A stretch of DNA of 64,000 nucleotides from Lysobacterales bacterium (GTDB lineage Bacteria; Pseudomonadota; Gammaproteobacteria; Xanthomonadales; Xanthomonadaceae), in contig JAGRJY010000043.1 in NCBI GenBank assembly GCA_020442465.1, forward strand, positions 122,874 to 186,873, given 5' to 3'. The translations under genes were made by a program, and so were the position numbers. The stretch's first letter is position 1. Each line of letters opens with the position of its first letter. Positions 1 to 6,869 of the stretch are shown piece after piece. The notes under the pieces were generated by a model. The model searched no databases, was not told the DNA's origin, and saw nothing but the letters and a program-made list of their open reading frames with translations.

Positions 1-912
1 ATCCACGCCTTCGCACTCGACCCTTCGCTAGTAGCAACCTGGGGCCGCAGAGAGGAGTACCGTTTCGTTCAAGACAAATTTGGGTTGGGCACCCCACGAG
101 TCATGCTTGAGATGCCGGTGTTTAGGCGGTGGAAGCGACTCGTCTACGACGCAGCGACCGCACTGGCTCCATCGGACGAAGATCTCAAGCGCCTTGAGGT
201 GCTGTTCCAGCTCTTTGCCGACCACAGGTGCCGGCGAACCGATGTCGCGTATGACGGGCTGCGCGATTGGCTTGAGAATGCTGAAAGGGAGTTCGACAGA
301 ATTGAGTTCGCGGCCGTAGTTGCTTCGAGCAACCCCCGATCGCACGCCGCCGTCCTCACTTCCGACCAGCTCCACTCTGGTTCGGCTCGTTGGGCTGTTG
401 CTAACGGCGTTTCACCAGAACGAACTCCGCAGGCAATAGCGCGAGCACTGCATGGAATCATATGCAATTCTCGGCAGCTCCACCTTATTGATCCGCATTT
501 CGGCCCCGAGAATGCGAGACACCGCCGCGTTCTGGAGGCGCTGATCGAGACGCTGAGCAATGCCGGCGCGCGACCAGCGCTGATTCGAGTGCATTGTGAG
601 GCAAAGTCTACGTTAGACCACTTCGAAAACTCGGCGACGCAGATGGCGCGGCGCATTCCATCGGGCTATGCCATTGAGTTCGTTAGGTGGCGACAACGCA
701 CGGGTGGTGACTTGCTGCACAACCGATTCGTACTCACCGAGTTGGGTGGCGCTCTGTTTGGCGTTGGGCTTGATGATGGAAAACCCGGAGAGACAGACGA
801 TGTCATTCTCCTCACCAAAGAGATGTACGAGAGGCGGTGGGCGCAGTTTGTAGATCCGGGCGACGGTTTCGACTGTGCGGACAAGCCTGCCACCTTACTC
901 GGAAACCGATAG
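1..912 (+). CDS. Partial hypothetical protein with a phospholipase D-like C-terminal region (5' end outside the window)
   Basis: The reading frame is open from the first base and reads as protein throughout, so the true start lies upstream; 303 codons and a stop are visible. The C-terminal half has LIDPHFG, then an Arg/Glu-rich helix, then an HNRFVLTELGG block followed by GVGLDDG. This layout resembles the degenerate PLD-type phosphodiesterase folds of proteins found in mobile and defence islands, with HNRF in place of the usual HxK. That assignment is weak and I do not recognise the family. The codons are visibly less G+C-biased than those of every other gene here, which suggests acquired DNA. 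A strong stem-loop terminator lies 74 bp past the stop, and no partner gene is visible downstream. Confidence 0.6.
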   Translation: MHAFALDPSLVATWGRREEYRFVQDKFGLGTPRVMLEMPVFRRWKRLVYDAATALAPSDEDLKRLEVLFQLFADHRCRRTDVAYDGLRDWLENAEREFDRIEFAAVVASSNPRSHAAVLTSDQLHSGSARWAVANGVSPERTPQAIARALHGIICNSRQLHLIDPHFGPENARHRRVLEALIETLSNAGARPALIRVHCEAKSTLDHFENSATQMARRIPSGYAIEFVRWRQRTGGDLLHNRFVLTELGGALFGVGLDDGKPGETDDVILLTKEMYERRWAQFVDPGDGFDCADKPATLLGNR

Positions 913-985
913 CCCGTTCGCAATTGGGGTAAGTGTAGGCGAGGAGCTGCATGTCGAATCGGAGGGCTAGGATCCAGACGAAAGC

Positions 986-1012
986 AAACGCCGCCTAGAG
1001 AGGCGGCGTTTT
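986..1012 (+). terminator. Intrinsic terminator of the partial first gene
   Basis: A perfect 11-bp stem (986-996 with 1001-1011) encloses a 4-base AGAG loop. The stem starts with AAA and ends in TTTT, giving a short U tract on the plus strand. It stands 74 bp after the stop codon of the first gene. Confidence 0.8.
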
Positions 1013-1051
1013 GGGGTCGATCTCCATTGCTATCCGAGGATACTGTGCAGG

Positions 1052-1124
1052 CGGAAACGTGAGTTTCCGTTTCTTTCCACTCAGGTTTCCACTTTCGCCA
1101 CGAAGGTTTCCGCTTTTCTGAATT
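1052..1124. repeat. Cluster of GTTTCC repeats with a small palindrome
   Basis: GTTTCC occurs at 1063, 1085 and 1106, spaced 22 and 21 bp apart, each followed by a pyrimidine-rich stretch. This gives an imperfect tandem series of about 21-bp units. The first copy is also the right arm of a 7-bp inverted repeat (1052-1058 with 1063-1069, 4-base spacer). The stretch lies between the low-G+C gene and the end of nrdJb and holds no gene. Iteron-like binding sites or element-boundary debris are both possible. Confidence 0.35.
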
Positions 1125-1159
1125 CCCACAATCAACACGCGGCATGGATTCCGACGCGC

Positions 1160-1987
1160 TCACCCGCACTTCGAATACCCACAACTCAAACAAGTCTGAC
1201 ACCCATCCATCACAATCATGGCCTGGGTGTTGCACTTGTGGCACATCGTCGCGCCGGGCGGAAAGCCGCCCGCTTCGCTCTTGGCAGCGCTCTTGGCTTC
1301 TACCTTGGTGGCGGCGGCCTCGGCCTCGCCCTTCGCCGCACCCGTTGCAGGTGCGGGGGCTGCTACGACGTCGCTGACGTCACTGTTTTTTTTTAGGCCG
1401 GCTTCGTAGGCGGCGCGCTTTTCGGCGATGAGCTGCTTCTGGTGCTCGCTGAGCTCTTCGTCGATGATCATGCCGATCATCTTGAGGTGGTCTTCGACGA
1501 CGGCGCCGATCTCGGCGACGATGCTGGGCATGTACACGCCGCCGGCCTTGAAGTAGCCGCCGCGGGGGTCGAAGACGGCCTTCATTTCTTCAACCAGGAA
1601 CGTCACGTCGCCGCCCTTGCGGAACACGGCGGACATGATGCGGGTGATGGCGACCACCCACTGGAAGTGGTCCATGTTCTTCGAGTTGATGAAGATCTCG
1701 AACGGGCGACGCGACTCGTGCTTGGTGCCGGGGTTAAGCACGATGTCGTTGATGGTGACGTAGAGCGCGTGCTCGAACAGCGGCGACTTGATCTTGTAGG
1801 TGCTGCCGATGAGCACGTCGGGGCGCTCGATCTGCTCGTGCATCTGGATGACTTCGGCGCGCTGCGGCAGCTCGGCCTGCTGGGCGGGTGCCGGCGCGGG
1901 GGCTGCGGCGGCCGCTTCGGCCTTCGCCTTGTCCTCGGCGCTCTGCACGCTGAAACCCTTGATTTTCTTGCCGATCTTGATCGCCAC
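1160..1987 (-). CDS. nrdJb: NrdJb: accessory subunit of a split class II (B12-dependent) ribonucleotide reductase, TSCPD domain plus Cys-rich tail
   Basis: 275 aa. After an Ala/Pro/Lys-rich leader, residues 55-175 match the TSCPD domain of class II reductases (RRPFEIFIN, then FDPRGGYFK and YMPSIVAEIG). A low-complexity Ala/Glu/Lys linker (about 205-240) leads to a cysteine cluster at 249, 252, 263, 266, 269 and 274. In Pseudomonas the same split pair is NrdJa/NrdJb, and such C-terminal cysteines re-reduce the active site; that role here is inferred. I chose the GTG at 1987 because GGAG stands 8 bases upstream; the frame stays open another 75 codons, but that part is Arg-rich, unlike the family and full of hairpins. 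A run of nine A residues (coding strand) sits just before the linker. nrdJa lies upstream on the same strand, with the H1-like gene between them. Confidence 0.85.
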   Translation of the reverse strand: MAIKIGKKIKGFSVQSAEDKAKAEAAAAAPAPAPAQQAELPQRAEVIQMHEQIERPDVLIGSTYKIKSPLFEHALYVTINDIVLNPGTKHESRRPFEIFINSKNMDHFQWVVAITRIMSAVFRKGGDVTFLVEEMKAVFDPRGGYFKAGGVYMPSIVAEIGAVVEDHLKMIGMIIDEELSEHQKQLIAEKRAAYEAGLKKNSDVSDVVAAPAPATGAAKGEAEAAATKVEAKSAAKSEAGGFPPGATMCHKCNTQAMIVMDGCQTCLSCGYSKCG

Positions 1988-2323
1988 GTCACCCACTCCA
2001 GTTGTTGCTGCCGGATGCTCCGGCCAGTTGTTTCCGGTGGCCGCCTTCGCGACCCACCGCCCTCGCGTACGTCGTAGCGCACGCCTGTTGTGCTGTCGCT
2101 CGCCTGATGGGGCGAGCCTGTTGTTGCCGGTTGTCACCCGGTCATCGAGACCGGGCCGCGAATCAGACGCCGGGCGGCTGATTCGACGGTGCCGGGTGCG
2201 GCTGGGCCGCACTCGGCGGGCCTGAGCGATGCCTGGCTGGGCGCGCTCAAACCGGTTGTGGTTGGGAATCCCGTCCGTGGCTCATGGGCACACGGACGGG
2301 TCCCCGGGGCAGACGATTCGTCT
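1988..2323. other. Hairpin-rich spacer between the H1-like gene and nrdJb
   Basis: No convincing gene. I see five inverted repeats: 2010-2024 (6-bp arms, 3-base loop), 2098-2117 (7-bp arms), 2137-2155 (7-bp arms), 2191-2217 (12-bp arms with one G-T pair, 3-base loop) and 2270-2300 (10-bp arms). The last is the likely terminator of the H1-like gene. The first lies just upstream of the nrdJb ribosome-binding site. Confidence 0.6.
2270..2300 (-). terminator. Candidate terminator of the H1-like gene
   Basis: A perfect 10-bp inverted repeat (2270-2279 with 2291-2300) and an 11-base loop, 23 bp past the stop of the H1-like gene. No strong U tract follows, so it may act as an RNA-stabilising hairpin rather than a terminator. 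Confidence 0.45.
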
Positions 2324-2893
2324 TTATTTCCTGCGTGCCGCTTTCCTGGCTGCCTTCTTGACTGGCTTCTTGGGGGCTGCCTTCTTCGGCGCGGCCTTCC
2401 TGGCGGCTTTCTTCACCGCCTTCCTGGCCGGTGCCGCCTTCTTCGCGACCTTCTTCACAGCCTTCTTGGCGGCCTTCTTCGCCGGCGCGGCTTTCTTCGC
2501 CACCTTCTTCACCGCTTTCTTCGCGGCCTTCTTGGCGGGTTTGGCCTTGCCGATCACGGCTTTCTTCGCCGCCTTGGCTTTCTTGGTCACGGCTTTCTTG
2601 ACGGCCTTGGCTTCCTTGACGACAGCCTTCTCGGCGGCCTTGGCCTTCTTCACCACCGTCTTCTCGGCGGCATCGATCTTCTTCTTCACCGCCGCGACCT
2701 TCTTCTTCGCGTCGGTCTTGGCCTTGGCCACGGCGGCCTTGGCCTTCTTGACGGTGGCTTCGGCCTGCTTCTTCACGGCCTTCGCCTTCTTGGTGACTGC
2801 GGCTTTCGCATCCGCAGCGACTTCCTGCACTTTTTCGGTGACTGTCTCGACGGCTTCGGAAATCGTCGACGCCACACCATTGCCGTTGCTCAT
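2324..2893 (-). CDS. Histone H1-like, Lys/Ala-rich DNA-binding protein
   Basis: 189 aa. A short ordinary N-terminus (about 30 residues, TISEAVETVTEKVQE) is followed by an almost pure Lys/Ala/Val region. From about residue 110 it settles into KKAAKKAVKKVAKKAAPA-type repeats and ends in Arg/Lys. This is the composition of eukaryotic H1 tails and of bacterial H1-like proteins such as AlgP of Pseudomonas and HctB of Chlamydia, which bind DNA without sequence specificity. An AGGAGG-type site 7 bases before the ATG fixes the start. It lies between nrdJa and nrdJb on the same strand. Repeat number in such genes is usually variable, so length may differ between strains. The molecular role here is inferred. 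Confidence 0.85.
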   Translation of the reverse strand: MSNGNGVASTISEAVETVTEKVQEVAADAKAAVTKKAKAVKKQAEATVKKAKAAVAKAKTDAKKKVAAVKKKIDAAEKTVVKKAKAAEKAVVKEAKAVKKAVTKKAKAAKKAVIGKAKPAKKAAKKAVKKVAKKAAPAKKAAKKAVKKVAKKAAPARKAVKKAARKAAPKKAAPKKPVKKAARKAARRK

Positions 2894-3236
2894 GGGGCCC
2901 CTCCTGTTCGGGCTGTTTGTGAGCGAACCACAATTTCGAAGCAGCCTCCTGCCTGCTTCGACGCCGGGTGCTAGGCGAAGACTCGCCGCGACACCAATAG
3001 CCGGGTTCGGCCCGGCCGGCACCGACATCCCTGCCGGTGCGTGCTTTCCCTGGGGCTGAACAAGTCCATCCAGGACTTGTCATCCCACGCCGAGTCCGGC
3101 ACCGCCGGACTCGGCTTCGCGGCCTCGAGCGCCTCGGCGCTCGATCCGCGGCCCGCCCATCCCTGAGCGGGAACAGCCGGCGCGGTTCAGCGGCTGCCGG
3201 CGTCAGAACTTGCCGCGACGTCGGCCTTGGCCGACG
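2894..3236. other. Spacer between nrdJa and the H1-like gene with strong hairpins
   Basis: No gene found. Inverted repeats lie at 3061-3079 (7-bp arms, 5-base loop), 3089-3115 (12-bp perfect arms, 3-base loop) and 3217-3238 (10-bp perfect arms, 2-base centre). A 15-bp direct repeat (3201-3215 and 3235-3249) flanks the last palindrome. The second copy carries the nrdJa stop codon, so the 3' end of nrdJa has been partly duplicated. Confidence 0.6.
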
Positions 3237-3238
3237 TC
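3217..3238 (-). terminator. Palindrome at the end of nrdJa, candidate terminator
   Basis: Arms GACGTCGGCC and GGCCGACGTC with a 2-base centre. The palindrome overlaps the last two bases of the nrdJa TGA. There is no U tract. A further hairpin at 3089-3115 follows downstream. Confidence 0.4.
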
Positions 3239-5384
3239 AGAACTTGCCGTAGTACCCTTCTTTCAGCGCGTCGAACAGATTCGCCGCGGTGTGCGTCTCG
3301 CCGTCGTATTCGATCTCTTCGTTGCCCTTGACCTCGACCGTCGAGCCGTCTTCGAGCTCGAAGCGGTAGGTGGTGTTGGCCAGATCCTGTTCTTTCACCA
3401 GCACGCCCTGGAAGGCGGCCGGGTTGAAGCGGAAGGTGGTGCATCCCTTCAGGCCCTTCTGATGGGCGTAGAGGTAGATGTCCTTGAAGTCGTCGTAGTC
3501 GTAGTCGGTCGGCACGTTGGCCGTCTTCGAGATCGACGAGTCGACCCACAGCTGCGCCGCGGCCTGGATGTCGACGTGCTCTTTCGGGCTGATGTCGTCG
3601 GCGGCGATGAAGTAGTCGGGCAGCTGTGCCTCGGCTTCGGTCGCGTAGGGCATGGCCTTGCTGTTGACCAGGGTGCGGTAGGCGAGCAGCTCGAAGCTGT
3701 ACACCTCGACCTTTTCCTTGGTCTTCTTGCCTTCGCGGATCACGTTGCGCGAGTAGTGGTGGGCGAAGCTCGGCTCGATGCCGTTCGAGGCGTTGTTCGC
3801 CAGCGACAGCGAGATGGTGCCGGTGGGCGCGATCGAGCTGTGGTGGGTGAAGCGTGCGCCGGTGGCAGCGAGCTTGTCGACCAGCTCGGGCTCGACGCTG
3901 GCGAGCCGCTGCATGTAGCGGCTGTAGCGCGCGTGCAGCTCGCGACCCTTGATGCTGTCGCCGACGTTCCAGCCGTCTTTGGCCATCTCGGGACGCTTGC
4001 GCAGCATCTCGGCGTCGACGGTAAAGTCTTCGTCCATGATCGGCGCGGCGCCCTTCTCTTCGGCGAGGGTCAGCGCGATCTCCCAGCCGGCCACGGCCAT
4101 CTCGCGGGCCACCTTCTCGGTGAACGCGCAGCTCTCGCCGCTGCCGTACTTCATGCGCAGCATGGTCAGCGTGCTGCCGAGGCCGAGGAAGCCCATGCCG
4201 TGGCGACGCTTGCGCGCGATCTCGGCGCGCTGCTGCGGCAGCGGCAGGCCGTTCACTTCCACCACGTTGTCGAGCATGCGGGTGAACACGCGCACTACTT
4301 CGGTGTATTCGTCCCAATCGAAACGGGCGCGCTCGGTGAACGGCTCGCGGACGAAGTTGGTGAGGTTGACCGAGCCGAGCAGGCAGGCGCCGTAGGGCGG
4401 CAGCGGCTGCTCGCCGCAGGGGTTGGTGGCGCGGATGTTCTCGCACCACCAGTTGTTGTTCATCTCGTTGACGCGGTCGATCAGGATGAAGCCCGGCTCG
4501 GCGAAGTCGTAGGTGGAGACCATGATCATGTCCCACAGGTGCCGTGCCTTGACCTGGCCGTAGATCTTGCAGGCGACCAGGCCGTCGTCGCGGGTGACGT
4601 AGTTGCGGTGGCTCGGCCACTCGCGCCAGATCACCGTGTCGGTGTCGGTGAGGTCGAGGTCGTCCTGCTCCTTGACGTTGACCGGGAACACCAGCGGCCA
4701 GTCGGCGTCGTCGGCGACGGCCTGCATGAAGTCGTCGGTGATCAGCAGCGACAGGTTGAACTGGCGCAGGCGGCCATCCTCGCGCTTGGCGCGGATGAAC
4801 TCTCTCACGTCGGGGTGGGAGACGTCGAACGTGCCCATCTGCGCGCCGCGGCGACCGCCGGCGGAACTGACGGTAAAGCACATCTTGTCGTAGATATCCA
4901 TGAAGGACATCGGGCCCGAGGTGTAGGCGCCGGCGCCGGCGACAAATGCGCCGCGCGGACGCAGGGTGCTGAACTCGTAGCCGATGCCGCAGCCCGCCTT
5001 GAGGGTGAGGCCGGCCTCATGGACCTTGTCGAGGATGCCGTCCATCGAGTCTTCGATGGTGCCCGAGACGGTGCAGTTGATCGTGCTGGTGGCCGGCTTG
5101 TGCGCCAGCGCGCCGGCGTTCGAGGTGATGCGGCCGGCAGGGATGGCCCCACGGCGCAGCGCCCAGACGAAGCGCTCATACCAGTACTTCTGCTTCTCGG
5201 GGGTCAGCTCGGCTTCGGCCAGCGCCCGCGCGACACGCTTGTAGGTGTCGTCGATCTCGCGGTCGACCGGTTCGCCCTTCTTCGTCTTGAGTCGGTACTT
5301 CTTGTCCCAGATGTCGAGCGACGCCGGTTGCAGGGGAATCTGAACCGCATCGTTCTTGACCGCCTCGAGGCGAACCGTGCTCAT
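3237..5384 (-). CDS. nrdJa: NrdJa: catalytic subunit of adenosylcobalamin-dependent (class II) ribonucleotide reductase
   Basis: 715 aa. It reduces ribonucleotides to deoxyribonucleotides for DNA synthesis, using adenosylcobalamin as radical source and no oxygen. Visible hallmarks: STINCTVSGT with the first redox cysteine at 104; the NxCxE catalytic trio at 321-325 (NPCGE); GYEFSTLRPRGA; and GCTTFRFNP near the C-terminus. The C-terminus ends soon after and lacks the usual Cys pair, which fits a split enzyme completed by NrdJb. The ATG at 5384 has GGAGGA 10 bases upstream. An NrdR-box-like site lies about 200 bp upstream. I found no B12 riboswitch in the leader. Confidence 0.93.
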   Translation of the reverse strand: MSTVRLEAVKNDAVQIPLQPASLDIWDKKYRLKTKKGEPVDREIDDTYKRVARALAEAELTPEKQKYWYERFVWALRRGAIPAGRITSNAGALAHKPATSTINCTVSGTIEDSMDGILDKVHEAGLTLKAGCGIGYEFSTLRPRGAFVAGAGAYTSGPMSFMDIYDKMCFTVSSAGGRRGAQMGTFDVSHPDVREFIRAKREDGRLRQFNLSLLITDDFMQAVADDADWPLVFPVNVKEQDDLDLTDTDTVIWREWPSHRNYVTRDDGLVACKIYGQVKARHLWDMIMVSTYDFAEPGFILIDRVNEMNNNWWCENIRATNPCGEQPLPPYGACLLGSVNLTNFVREPFTERARFDWDEYTEVVRVFTRMLDNVVEVNGLPLPQQRAEIARKRRHGMGFLGLGSTLTMLRMKYGSGESCAFTEKVAREMAVAGWEIALTLAEEKGAAPIMDEDFTVDAEMLRKRPEMAKDGWNVGDSIKGRELHARYSRYMQRLASVEPELVDKLAATGARFTHHSSIAPTGTISLSLANNASNGIEPSFAHHYSRNVIREGKKTKEKVEVYSFELLAYRTLVNSKAMPYATEAEAQLPDYFIAADDISPKEHVDIQAAAQLWVDSSISKTANVPTDYDYDDFKDIYLYAHQKGLKGCTTFRFNPAAFQGVLVKEQDLANTTYRFELEDGSTVEVKGNEEIEYDGETHTAANLFDALKEGYYGKF

Positions 5385-5740
5385 GTGTCTTGCGTCCTCC
5401 GAAAGTGCTGTCCCCGGTTGTGCCCCCGGGGTCCACCCAGCCTGACGCGAACACGATGCGCCAGACCGCATCGGGCTTGCTTTTCAGGCTGATTGCGTAA
5501 TCGTTTTGTCCTGTCCCCCGCCTTCGGCTTGGACCCCTGAATTCAGCTCTGAACTCAACCTGTAGGGGGTGTCGGCCGCAAAACCACTATATCTAGTGGT
5601 GGCGGGCGTAAACCCTAAACCTGTCCCGGGAGACTGTCAACGCTTGTTTTGCAATTTGGCGACGGCCGTCGAAACGACTGGCTGGGCGGCTTTGTGTCAG
5701 GCCGGTGACAGCCCCGACGGGCCCTGGCGCAGCGTGGCGC
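5385..5740. other. nrdJa upstream region
   Basis: 356 bp without a gene between nrdJa and the esterase gene, both on the minus strand. It holds the NrdR-box-like site at 5583-5600 and a leader of about 200 bases. No B12-box or other riboswitch signature is visible. The stretch is less G+C-rich than its surroundings, as promoters often are. Confidence 0.5.
5583..5600 (-). promoter_or_regulatory. NrdR-box-like operator upstream of nrdJa
   Basis: ACCACTATATCTAGTGGT is an 18-bp palindrome with two mismatched positions out of nine pairs. It matches the NrdR box form (ACA/C-C-A/T-ATAT-A/T-AGTG). NrdR is the zinc/ATP-cone repressor of reductase genes. TATAGT inside the site (5586-5591, minus strand) could be the -10 element, so binding would block the polymerase. 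Only one box is visible, although pairs about three helical turns apart are common. Confidence 0.65.
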
Positions 5741-6595
5741 TCAGGGCACCACCGCGCGCGGGCAGAACCCGGCCCAGATGCCCTGCAGTTGCGTGGCGCC
5801 ATAGGTGTGGCCGCCGCTGAAGGGGACGAACTGCAGGTTGCCGCCGAGCACCCAGCCCGCCGCCACAAAACGGTCACGATCGGTTTGCGCGAACGGGAAC
5901 AGCGAATCGGAGCTGCCGACCGAGATGTGCAGCGGCAGGTGGCGGGTGGCCAGCGACGGCGCCGACGCGCCGGCGTAGGCATCGAGCACCCCCGCGCTGA
6001 CGGCGTAGGCGGCGTAGCGCTGCGGGTCGCGCAGCAGGGCCAGGGCATGGGCAACGTGGCCGCCGGCCGAGAACCCCCACAGGTAGGTGCGGGTGAGATC
6101 GAGCGGGTAGGACGCGCGGGCGTCGGCGAGCACCGCATCGAGGGTGGGAAAGTCGACCTCGGGCACCCAGCCGCCCTGGGCGCCGCTGGCGATCGGCGCG
6201 AGCACGGCGAAGCCGCCGGCGTTGGCGAGCGCGATCCAGTCGTTGCGGGTGGCAGAGGCCGCCGCCATGGCCTGGCCGGGGCCGGCGGCCCCGTGCATCA
6301 CCACCACGGTGGGCATCGGCAGGCTCGCACCGACGGGCACGTGGTAGGCAAACGACTTGGTGCCGATGCCGGGCACGCTGACGCTGCGCTGGCCGCTGCC
6401 GGTGGCGCCGCCGCTGCCGCCGCTGCTCTGCGGCTGCCAGTGCGTCTCGAAACCGCCGGAGAAGAACAGGTTCGCATCGCAGACATGGCGCGGCAGGCGC
6501 AGGTCGACGGCACGGGCGGTGGGCGGCGCGGCCAGCGACAGCACGGCCGTGAGCCCAACAGCGAGGAGAGCGTAGCGAGAGCGCAGTGGAGCCAT
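5741..6595 (-). CDS. Secreted alpha/beta-hydrolase (PHB depolymerase / LpqC-type esterase)
   Basis: 284 aa. A signal peptide (about residues 1-29, cleavage near ARA) is followed by a Gly/Ser-rich linker at 57-68 and an esterase domain. Motifs: VVVMHGAAG (oxyanion-hole HG at 101-102), the nucleophile elbow GFSAGGH with Ser176, a likely acid at Asp230 in VGSSD, and His263 in GGHTY. The spacing is that of the polyhydroxybutyrate depolymerase/feruloyl-esterase-like family of extracellular esterases. The natural ester substrate cannot be read from the sequence. It is transcribed away from degQ. Confidence 0.8.
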   Translation of the reverse strand: MAPLRSRYALLAVGLTAVLSLAAPPTARAVDLRLPRHVCDANLFFSGGFETHWQPQSSGGSGGATGSGQRSVSVPGIGTKSFAYHVPVGASLPMPTVVVMHGAAGPGQAMAAASATRNDWIALANAGGFAVLAPIASGAQGGWVPEVDFPTLDAVLADARASYPLDLTRTYLWGFSAGGHVAHALALLRDPQRYAAYAVSAGVLDAYAGASAPSLATRHLPLHISVGSSDSLFPFAQTDRDRFVAAGWVLGGNLQFVPFSGGHTYGATQLQGIWAGFCPRAVVP

Positions 6596-6869
6596 GTGAC
6601 CAGTATGGAACCGTGCCGGTCACCGTGATGCGTGGTGGCATCCGGTCGGTCGGCCCAAGCGACCGCAGGGCGCAGCGGGGCGTCTCGGGGGCGTGTGACG
6701 CGTCTCAGAGTCTCTCTCGGGGCGCGATGCGCAGGAAGGCGCGACGCTGGGCGGCTCAGCAGCACCACGGAACGCGATCTGACCCAAGGCCCGCCGGCCG
6801 GGCACTTGTGTGCCGCTTCGTGGTCCATACATGGATAGGGCGCGGAGTGCGCCGAGCCGGAGAGGATGG

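Noticed and set aside
1386..1394. The A9 run in nrdJb as a sequencing frameshift
   Set aside because: The frame after the run encodes the expected cysteine-rich tail, so the read length is right as given.
1988..2212. A 75-codon upstream extension of nrdJb
   Set aside because: Arg-rich, unlike the family, full of hairpins, and the GTG at 1987 has a proper ribosome-binding site.
3210..5492. A 760-codon open frame on the plus strand opposite nrdJa
   Set aside because: It is a shadow of the highly G+C-biased nrdJa gene; composition is His/Gly/Val/Asp-rich without domains, and nrdJa on the other strand has all its catalytic motifs.
5385..5582. A cobalamin riboswitch in the nrdJa leader
   Set aside because: No B12-box and no matching stem pattern. 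The leader seems plain.
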